Shown here: piece by piece, positions 55,605-64,000 of the stretch | Position numbering within the stretch: the stretch's first letter is position 1 | How the letters are laid out: the number at the start of each line of letters is the position of its first letter | From: Uloborus plumipes | Taxonomy: Eukaryota > Arthropoda > Arachnida > Araneae > Uloboridae | NCBI GenBank assembly: GCA_038373865.1 | Contig: JAXGGA010005165.1 | Span: forward strand, 16,664-80,663 | Direction: 5' to 3' | DNA: 64,000 nt | Notes under the pieces: model-generated | Databases searched by the model: none | Told to the model about the DNA's origin: nothing | What the model saw: the letters and a program-made list of their open reading frames with translations, nothing else | Program-made: the position numbers and the translations under genes

Positions 55605-56600
55605 ATACATGCATAAGTGATACTGTCAAAAAATAATTATAAATGCTTACCCGCGTTCATCTACAAAATAATTACTGTTATTCAGTATTGCTAATACACC
55701 TATGTAATTTAAACATTACATTGTAGAAATAATTCAGAAACGTTTTTGGAATATAATGGGAAGCTAATGTTCCAGCCATGTTAGTGAAAGAATCAGGAAC
55801 CTATAGCATAAATCTCAGCTATATTTAGAGCTATAGCTTGGCGTCTTACCGATTGACCAAGAAATTTCCTGATTCAATTGCAGCTCAGCCAATCTAGTCT
55901 GGACGTAATTCGAATGAGGATGAAACTTTTAATAATAGCGGTGAGCACATTTTGACATTGGTAGTTGAAAATACTTTCTGTACAGAGAGATACTGCATCC
56001 ATGAAACTCGTAGCAATTCAGGAAACTTTTTTGAAAAAATACTTGTTTTTAAGAGACCACTGGTGGAAACTTGCCAAACCTGGCATGATGTACGAAATAA
56101 ATTTGTGGCTTTCTGAATTTTCTTACAGTGCAGTTGATTCAGAAATATTTAACTTATTTCTTAAAATTGAAGGTTTCTGGAAAAACAGAAACGTTAGAGA
56201 ATAATGAACAATTGCGGTACAGATTGTTATGCTCAATAGATCCATGTAAAATAATAAGCGTTTTCTTCTGTATACATAAAGGGCCTTCTGTCGCCTTCTA
56301 AAATGATGAATCGTTTCTTCGAAATAAATTTGCGTATAGTGACCGCCGCTTATATGAATCACGCTTGCTCTAAGCAGTTTTGATTCAATAAAGCGGCTGA
56401 TTTATTAAATCGGCTAGTTTAATAAAGCAGGATTTTATTCTAGTTTTGACGATTTGATTCAACAAAGCGGTTGATTCAATTATTCACGCATTCAATTCAC
56501 CGACGTCAACTACATACAACTCTGAGCATTTTCAATGAAGAGGTCAGTAATTTTTGTTCATCATTTCTAAGCCATGACTTTCGCTTTAGTGCACGTACTG
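55605..56600. other. no recognised gene; fragment of the 19.4-kb element family
   Basis: Near 56385-56490, AATAAAGCGGCTGATTTATT-type phrases resemble the sub-terminal parts of 19405-20015, and GTGACCGCCGCTTATATGAA (56340) could be its tip. The other end was not found. The frame 55965-56204 is featureless. Confidence 0.4.
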
Positions 56601-56938
56601 CGCTGTAAAAAAAAACTAAAGCCACTGAGTACTACCAGAAAATTTTTGCGAAATTGAAATTCTATAAGCTTTTTTAGTAATGATACAGCTGCTTCTTAAG
56701 TGACATTATTTAAGAAAAATCTGTATTCTTTAAGAAAAAAACTGTAATACCAATAGGAAATCTCTATTAAACTGGGCTTACCATAGTCTTTCCTAGTAAC
56801 GGTACAACGATTTTTTTTTCGTAAAATTGGCAGCGTTACTTAAGAAAAAGCTGTACCGTTACTCGAAAACTAAATGCAAGTCCAATTTATTAGAGATGCT
56901 TTTAGTAGTACTGCAGTTTTTTTTTTCATTGACAGTGT
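56601..56938. mobile_element. MITE-like inverted-repeat element
   Basis: Left CTGTAAAAAAAAACT...ACTGAGTACTACCAGAAAA and complementary right CACTGTCAATGAAAAAAAAA...ACTGCAGTACTACTAAAAG are inverted. The interior repeats TTAAGAAAAA and GTAACGGTAC-like words. The TSD cannot be read. The superfamily is unknown. Confidence 0.5.
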
Positions 56939-58000
56939 ATGCTTAAAAATTTTCAGTGTAATTAAATAGTTAACCAAACTTTCTAAACGAATATACTGTT
57001 CATTTAATCCATATTCCTTAAGCCTTGATTGTATTGTTTACGGTTCAACTAAATTTGTTGTTTGCAAGAGCCTCATAATTATTTACCCTCATAAAAAATA
57101 AATGAGGCAGTGTGAAGTAAAATGATGCAAGTGAAAGTCTTCAAATTTTGAGTAAAACGCGGGTTCAAATCATTGCTATTATTGAAACGATCTTCTACAT
57201 CATGCTAAATAACCAAAATTATATTTTAAGTTCTCTCACTATCGTAGTAACTTGTAATTTTAATGACGGTGAAATATATAATATGAGTTTAATGTAAAGG
57301 TATCTAAATTTTTTTTTTAAATTAGATTTTAAAAACATCTGTGGTCAAACTTAAAATAAATCGAGCAAAAGTCTCCCTATGGAATTATGTTTCTGCTCTT
57401 AATGGGAGGGGAAAGCATCGTTAGTGCCATCATATACAGCGCAGGATTTCTCCTGAAATTATTCCTTAAAAAAAATAATTGAAGTTCTCTACTTCATTTT
57501 GCAGCAGTTTTTCAGAAGTTTTAATGAGATTTGGCAACACGAACACATTAAAAAGTTCATCGTTATTAGGCACACATTGGGAATGAAAATTTACGTACGA
57601 TTACGAATTAAAGAAATTGATAGGAGAACTGGATTCGAATTCGTAAGTTTTTATCTACCAAGTCTTTTTATCGATTTCAGCAGATAATAAGAATATTCTT
57701 ATTTTTTTTTTTACGTACGAACTTGGCTAATTTTCCTGAATGACTCCGTATTATACGTCAATGACGGCTTGTGACTCATTTAAATGGAAATTCACAAAAA
57801 GGTTTTTGAAAAATTGAGTCGCGACATTTGTTATTTTTTAAACATGGTTTACTTTTATTTCACTTCTAAATTTATTTATTTATTTCACTTACATAATACT
57901 TTTTTACGCTTAGCAAATCAGTAACCTTTTTGTTAAACAACAGGGTGTCGTATACCTTAATGCTTTCGATTCAGAGCGTGGTTTGAGTTAGAGCTCTTTT
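56939..58000. other. no recognised gene
   Basis: AT-rich. The frame 57499-57687 (+) shows no domain. Confidence 0.4.
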
Positions 58001-58405
58001 AGAGGACAGGCTGACTTGTCCGACATTTTGGTTCCAAGACACCCTTGGATCCAGCCTTGTTACTGGTATTTGAAACACATTAATATTATACCTGGTTGCT
58101 CTGGCGTAAAATAACTTATGATTAGTTGGATAAAGCACCATATTAGGTAAATTTAAAAAGATAACTTCTTTCTCGAATTTAAAAAGAGTTTATTGGGAAA
58201 TGTTTCACGAAATTGGGTCTATTTTCATATTGCACTTGTTTTAAGCCTGAGTTTATGAAATGTTTTTGTCGTATAGACAAAATAGTCAAATATGATACAA
58301 TTCAATTTAGCTTCCACTTTTCTTCAATGCGATTTGAGTACAGATACCAGTGGTTCCACGCCCACTGTTTTGGAACCAAAATGTCGGATGAGTCAGCTCC
58401 CCTCT
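58001..58405. repeat. inverted-repeat pair (MITE-like)
   Basis: GAGGACAGGCTGACTTGTCC plus GACATTTTGGTTCCAA (58001-58036) is matched in reverse complement by 58369-58405 (about 85% over 35 bp). The loop of about 330 bp contains a short open frame without known motifs. Confidence 0.65.
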
Positions 58406-58609
58406 TAGTTTGAGTGCTTGTCCTCTCTCTACTCATATCGCTTCTTAAGAATGGTGTTTAAGGCATTTTCATGCATGAAAAATAAATCAGTGAGGAAGGC
58501 AGGCGCTATTATAAAGGCCTCCCCCCCCCCTTTCCAAGCAACCAAATATAGCCTAAAACTCCTTTTCTAGTGCCCTATAAATCTGAAAAGTTTAATGCTG
58601 AAATAAATT

Positions 58610-59940
58610 GCCTTTATTTTTCTACATTCATTGCATCCCTCAAGATTTTTGATTAGGAAAAACTACGTTAACACAAAAGATTTTTCTTTCGCTTGTTATA
58701 AAACTCGTAAGATTCACTTCACTAATTTTCAAAAACTCATCATAATCTCCTTTTTCGATCAACGAATAAAAAAAGTAATAATAATAATAATAGACATAGT
58801 AATCGTAATAACAATGAATAACTTTAAAAGTATAATATATTATTTTGCCAACCAGCCCAAGAAGGATTAATTTCATCCATTTTTCTTCCATTCATTGCAA
58901 AGGTCAAGATTTTGATCCGAAAAATTAACTCTGAAAATTAGCATTTATTCTTTTGTAATTAAATCGCAGTAAAGTATAATTCATTTAATTTCTAACACTC
59001 ATCAAAACATATAAATGCTTTTATCTAAAAATAATAATAATAACAACAACAAACATATTAATAACAAATAAATAAATGACTAAATTATCACTAAAAATCC
59101 AACAGATTGTTTGTATAATCATTCAAAGCAAGACTATGACTTGGGATGGTAACACTTAATCTTTTGTCATTTAATCAGAGGAAAATAGTTACTTTCATTT
59201 TCCTGCTCTCAGTATAACCTCCAGGAATTTTTAGTGAAAATTAATATATAAATACATTACTACTAAAACTCTTATTCATTCTTTCACTAATCACTCAATG
59301 CAGGAACAATTCTTCTTTTTTTTTTTTTTCAACATTCATTGTTACATTGAAATTTTTATTGAAAAAATTAAATCAATACTACTGTACAATTTTCTTATGT
59401 AAAAGCTTCCGCGTATTTACGCATGCGTCAGATCTTCTCTGATCTTACCAAAATAGGGGTGGTAGGTAAAATAACAATAAAGGGAAGAATAATAAAAAGC
59501 ATTTTTAACCATATCAAACCACGTAGAACGATGCTAATATCAAATGCATAGTTTAGTTGAATGTGTCAAAAGGGTAGCAAAAATGCACGTTTTTATTTGA
59601 AAACTTTGGAAAGTTCCTACTCATAACCCATCACCCCTTTTTTAAGTGGAATGTTCCCGAGTGCTAAGCGCGGTTTTCAAGGACTGACGGTAAAGATAAT
59701 ACTTAGTTTTTTGTTATTGAATCATAGCAAAATAATTACTTTCATTTTCACCCTCTCATTATAACCTCCAGATATTTTTGATCTAAATGAAATAATTTAT
59801 TCCATGAATAAATTACCCACAAAATTATGATTTACTCTATTGCTAATCAATCAAAGCTTGATTATTTCCATCTATTTTTCCACCATTTATTATAACCTTC
59901 AAACATTTCAATTAAAAATAACTACGTCAAAATCTAAGAG
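58610..59940. repeat. diverged tandem repeat, ~133-bp period
   Basis: A motif of the form CATTnATTnTAACCTCCAnn followed by ATTTTTGATTAAAAA recurs near 58625, 58745, 58891, 59205, 59333, 59750 and 59882. Spacings are close to multiples of about 133 bp. Copies are heavily diverged and interspersed with AAT microsatellites (58780-58793, 59030-59050). Non-coding. Confidence 0.55.
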
Positions 59941-61246
59941 TATCAATTTTTCTAATTAATGAAAAACAACTGTAATTAAATGAAACTAAAACTTTTTTCA
60001 CTGTCTTCTTAGACAAAAGTTCAAAAAATAACACTATCGATACGAGTATCGATGTAAAACTGAGTGAAATCTGAAGAGGCTTTGAAAGTGAAATATTTTA
60101 CTTTTACTGTAAGACTTGTAGTACTTTTAATTCCAGTCGAAATAAAGTTCCTGGATAAGAACTTTCCAAATGCAAACCCCTAGGGTTATAAATTGAGAGG
60201 GAAATTTTGAAGAAAAAGTTTATTTTCATCACTTGCTTTTATCTTCTTTCTTTGCTGTAGGGTAAAGTGAAAAGGATTCTTAAGTGACTCTTTATGTTTA
60301 TGACTAGCTTGAAAAACATCAGATTTCTCATTTTTTCCCTGTCTTTTTTTTATTAGATAAGATGTTAAGAGAATAGCATCTTACATTTTTCATTTGAATA
60401 GGCTTTTACTTTCGATACCAATTTTATTCATAATCTTACAATAGAAATATTTGTTGTTTTTTTTTATACTCACAAAGTGAGTTACAATTTTTTGATTATA
60501 TGTAAAAAAAAGCCATCAAGAGCTTTTACTTTAAAAGAAAAAACCTCCAGAAGTAACGCTTCCAAACTAGACTTTGAGATCGCGTTTAAGAAAAAGAATA
60601 AAATGGTAATTGCAAAAAAAAAATGATACTTTGAATGACAAAATTATGTACGATTTACGAGAAAATTATGATGCTCCTTACAATTAAAGAGGCACAGAAC
60701 TTACGCAAAGTATTTCATTCATCTATTAATGAAATTATTACATATTGAGGAATTTTCTAAAAAGGCATTGGCCCCGTCTCCAAATAGCAAAAATCAGATT
60801 TCAATCTCAAACATTATTTCTTTTAGCTTGTGCGCTTTACTACGGCAGAACTTTCTCATTTTGTTATCAACTTCCATGATTTACCCCTCATTTTAGAGCT
60901 TATGGTGCCGGCTATTGACAAACAATAGAACCACTGTCTGAAAATTGCTTTCTTGTTAAAAAAAAAAACTTTTCTTTCTGCTTTTTATTACACATTACTT
61001 CCACGAATAAGCAACCGAAAACTAAGATGCAATGGCATGGATGGATAGAACGCTGCATCAGAAACGTGAAGATAATGAGTTTGATCCAACTACGGGTTTT
61101 GTCCCTTTTGGTTGACTTTTTTTTTCACCGCGGTAATTTTATTTCAAATTTCCAAGAATATATGACTGAAACTCATTGTAGGATTTAAAACCACAGTGTC
61201 TCTATTACATTAAAACCGGAAAAGATAATCCTTATTTTAGCTTGAA
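59941..61246. other. no recognised gene
   Basis: AT-rich sequence with several A-runs. No coding, RNA or terminal-repeat evidence. Confidence 0.4.
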
Positions 61247-61248
61247 TA

Positions 61249-63405
61249 GGGGAAGACCGCCTATATTGGACCCCCTAAGAACAGGATGCCTGTGTCGCTC
61301 AATGTGAAGCAAAACAGAAATGCAAAATAGGGCACCGTAAGCTAAATTTAATCAGGAACCGCCCTAGGATCTTATATTTTCTGAAAATATGAAAATTATT
61401 TTTTTAAAAATTATTTTATAAAAAGTTGCAAAAGTCCAATTTAGGAATATATGCGCCTAAATTGAACCATGCGCTTCCTAAATTGGACCGTACGAAGAAA
61501 TCATAGAATAATTTATATTTGAACTATACAGCTTTTTTCCAGGATTTGCAACAGAATTTCTTTTGCTTCGGCCTCACTTAGGCAGTGTTGATAAACTCGC
61601 TGATGGCATTTCATACACCTACTCATATTTTGCACTTCATCTCTATGACAAATATTGCAATAACGATTGTTTTTTGCAGGTTCTTGCTTCTTCTTGTGTG
61701 ACTTTTTCTGCTCTATACCTCTTTTATACGGCGTTAGAATGATTGCTGAGATAGCCTTCCTTTTCGTTCTTTCTATTTTTTAGGCAAAGGTGATATGTGA
61801 GCCGGCTTTACAAAATCATAGTTAGAGTTGACAATCATGTTTGGATGAGAACTATCCGTCGATTCTGCAGAACTTGTACTAGTTTAAGTCGTAGCTAGTT
61901 CTTGTACATGGTATACAACTTACAGCGAAAATGTAACCTGTTCAGTGTTCACTTTGAGTAGTTTTATCTGGACTACTTGCATCTAATTCTGTTGCAGCCA
62001 AATCAATGTCATTAAACACATGTCAATTAACAGGCTAAACTCATGTTCTTTAGAATCAACTCACAGCTTTTGCCTTGATTGTGGTTTGCCCATAAGAGTT
62101 ACCAAACAGTTCTCCTGTGAGATATTGGATGATGGATCTTATTGGGATGTTCTCGCATCCATGTATCACATGCTCGATTAAAATATGTAGACAGAGACTG
62201 AATAAAGACCACATCTACGTGTATGATGAGCTTAAAGAGAAATTATTATTACATCGTTCTCGTTAGCCAAGTTTATTGCATCAATGCTCTTTATGTAAGT
62301 GCTGTGCCTATCCGTTGATAGAAAGACATTCTTTTTACATTGCTTGGATTAACAGTTTTGATGAAATGTTGTACCAATTGTGGGAATTATCGTTTGTGAT
62401 CTAACCTTTTTTCGAACAAGCATATTGCTCACCATGGAAGCTTTTATAATAAGTTCATACATGGAACGTAATCTTTTGAAAATAATCACAAGGAGCTTGC
62501 AATTCTGTTGCACTCCTGTAGCAAATAACCAGTGTATTTCAACCACGTTCACTACTCAATACTGCTCCAACCTGCTGTTTATCTCTATACGTCAATATAT
62601 CTTGGGGCTTTTGGACAATGAAAAGACCGGCTTCATCAACATTTAACATTTTAGTGGCATATAAATTGTTTTCTATTAAAATCATTTTAAAAATATCGAA
62701 GTATTTCATATTTTTCTCTCGATAAACCAGCATACATTTTATTCAAGTTAATAAATACGTTTCACAACCTGAAACTGCAACTTAATGGATGAAGAGAAAA
62801 AAAAACATACATTTTAAGAAGTTGCAGCTTCTACTTGATAAAAATGTGCTTGATAAAAAAGTTTAAATGAATATCATGAATAAGTGTTAAAGTATGCTTA
62901 AAATAATTTTAACTAAGCTATTAAATAAGACTAGTCACTCATTTTACGTTACGATTAATAAAATGTATTATTTAAAGTCATGTTCTTAAATTGGACCACC
63001 GGTCCAATATAGGAAAATTTTTTCGGTCCAATAAAGTGAAACACGCCATTTTTTATTCTTCAGATCATTGCTCTGTCAAAAATTACCACAATCGGGCATA
63101 TAAATACATCAATGTAATCCTTATTAAACACAGATTATAATACTGTAACAGCATTTTACGGCAATTCACAAGTTTCTGAGTTATCCTTTTAGGAACAAGT
63201 CCACAAAATAAGATTTCGCACGTTTTCAACACAAACCAAGCCGTAACTCACGCTAAACAGTTTGAAGACTGATGAAACTTCATACACATTGGTTTTTTCC
63301 CTAAAACTTCATATTTTTACTGTTAAAATGTAGCACATATCTCAGTACTAGATTTTAAGCCCGAGGTTCAATTTAAGCAGTGGTCCAATATAAGCGGTTT
63401 TCCCC
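61249..63405 (-). mobile_element. pogo-like DNA transposon, decayed
   Basis: TA at 61247-61248 and 63406-63407 flank inverted ends GGGGAAGACCGCCTATATTG and (complement) GGGGAAAACCGCTTATATTG, followed by GACC. Sub-terminal GGTCCAATATA/TAAATTGGACC words occur several more times (61455, 61482, 62990-63010, 63030), as expected for transposase-binding sites. 2157 bp with a minus-strand transposase pseudogene inside. Confidence 0.88.
61513..62760 (-). pseudogene. pogo/Tigger-like (DDE_1) transposase pseudogene
   Basis: Minus strand, in order: 62733-62539 contains MLNVDEAGLFIVQKPQ and QQVGAVLSSERG, the first-Asp region of pogo-type DDE transposases (usual form NxDETGxxxVQKPxK...GERG). The next frame, 62552-62349, continues at the usual position. 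A piece near 62330-62230 reads VFLSTDRHSTYIKSIDAINL, then ANENDVIIISL, matching the second-Asp DxHxSH region. Stops follow. From about 61775 to the stop at 61513-61515 an open C-terminal stretch has a Lys-rich segment and a Cys/His cluster (CNICH...CMKCHQRVYQHC), like the PHD-type finger at the end of arthropod pogo-like proteins. The N-terminal HTH part is not recognised. Several frameshifts and stops: inactive. Confidence 0.82.
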
Positions 63406-63407
63406 TA

Positions 63408-64000
63408 ATATTTCTTAAATGCTTTATTATTATTATTATTATTATTATGGCTGGTTTCTCTATACTTCATAAAAAAAACAAAGGTAAGGCGAGGTTTCAT
63501 TTTCTTTGAAAACAGCGCAAAAGGAAATATAAATAATGTAATTTTTGAATTACTGCTGTCTAGCGCGTAAGCTTCGCGCGGCTCAACTACTTTTAATAAT
63601 TGAGCATTAAAAAAAAACATTTTATTATACCTTGCATTATTTCACCATTCAGAGTCTTCCAATAATCCAATCGGTTAATAATCCTTGAGCGACGTATGAT
63701 TTTATGAAAGAATGAACGGAAAAACAACCGTCCTATTCACCGAAAATAAGCACTCTTCTGAAATCACTATCGAAAATATGGTCTTGGTTTTATATTATGA
63801 TTGTAAATCACAACTCCAGACAACTGCATTTGACAAGAATGCCAATAGCAATGCCATTTAAATGAGAAATGGTTTTAAGGCTTTTCATGTGGTATATTAT
63901 TGCTGCAATGTAATAAGAAATCCGATATTCTCAAATTTTAAAATTAAAGCCTTATGATATATCCAAAGAGTAGAAATCTTCTTTGAATAGTAATCGAAAT
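63408..64000. other. nothing recognised; (ATT)n microsatellite
   Basis: An ATT microsatellite lies at about 63425-63449. No gene is seen to the window end. Confidence 0.45.

Overview
The window reads as a repeat-rich, AT-rich animal nuclear genome, most likely arthropod. A chelicerate such as a spider is my tentative guess, based on the mix of short hAT-type elements with C/G runs, Tc1/mariner and pogo remnants, and the style of the C2H2 zinc-finger proteins. Nothing in the sequence fixes the species. There is no bacterial, organellar or clearly viral content, no rRNA and no CRISPR array. Nearly all other open frames are short and read through repeats.

Only two convincing protein-coding genes are present, both on the + strand and tandem paralogues. 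ZNF-A (coding exon 17873-18463) has 7 perfect C2H2 fingers. ZNF-B (22121-23488) has 15 intact fingers plus a broken sixteenth. Each is preceded by a matching 3' splice site (acceptors ending at 17569 and 21600) and a related 5'UTR. ZNF-A fingers 1-5 pair with ZNF-B fingers 1-5. The last two fingers of ZNF-A correspond to a two-finger module present five times in ZNF-B. ZNF-B also has a dead copy of its first finger upstream of the present ATG. Downstream it has a run of decayed finger copies at about 130 bp spacing, which ends where a hAT element is inserted (24599).

The rest is a mosaic of transposable elements, many with termini and target-site duplications (TSDs) that can be read directly. 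By region: 0.6-0.9 kb mariner transposase remnant; 3.9-10.7 kb a 1-kb inverted-repeat pair with TIR elements and tandem repeats between; 11.0-12.4 kb piggyBac-type TTAA element; 13.2-17.2 kb mariner-type and hAT elements; 17.6-24.6 kb ZNF locus; 27.4-27.6 kb short insertion carrying a 38-bp hairpin; 28.6-32.8 kb long-inverted-repeat element with broken ORFs and two nested hAT insertions; 33.4-35.7 kb retroelement-like copies, one holding a tRNA-headed SINE; 39.2-41.0 kb two more TTAA elements; 41.1-44.7 kb a palindromic element built of about 535-bp units around a pseudogene; 46.6-49.9 kb two TA-flanked elements; 51.5 kb hAT MITE; 52.5-55.6 kb Foldback-like element with inverted arrays of a 15-16-bp CpG-rich unit and a perfect 9-bp TSD; 61.2-63.4 kb pogo-like element with a decayed transposase.

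The most notable themes are (i) the Foldback-like element, (ii) several independent elements with very long, internally tandem inverted repeats, two of which appear to carry pieces of the same uncharacterised protein family, and (iii) birth and decay of fingers in the ZNF pair.
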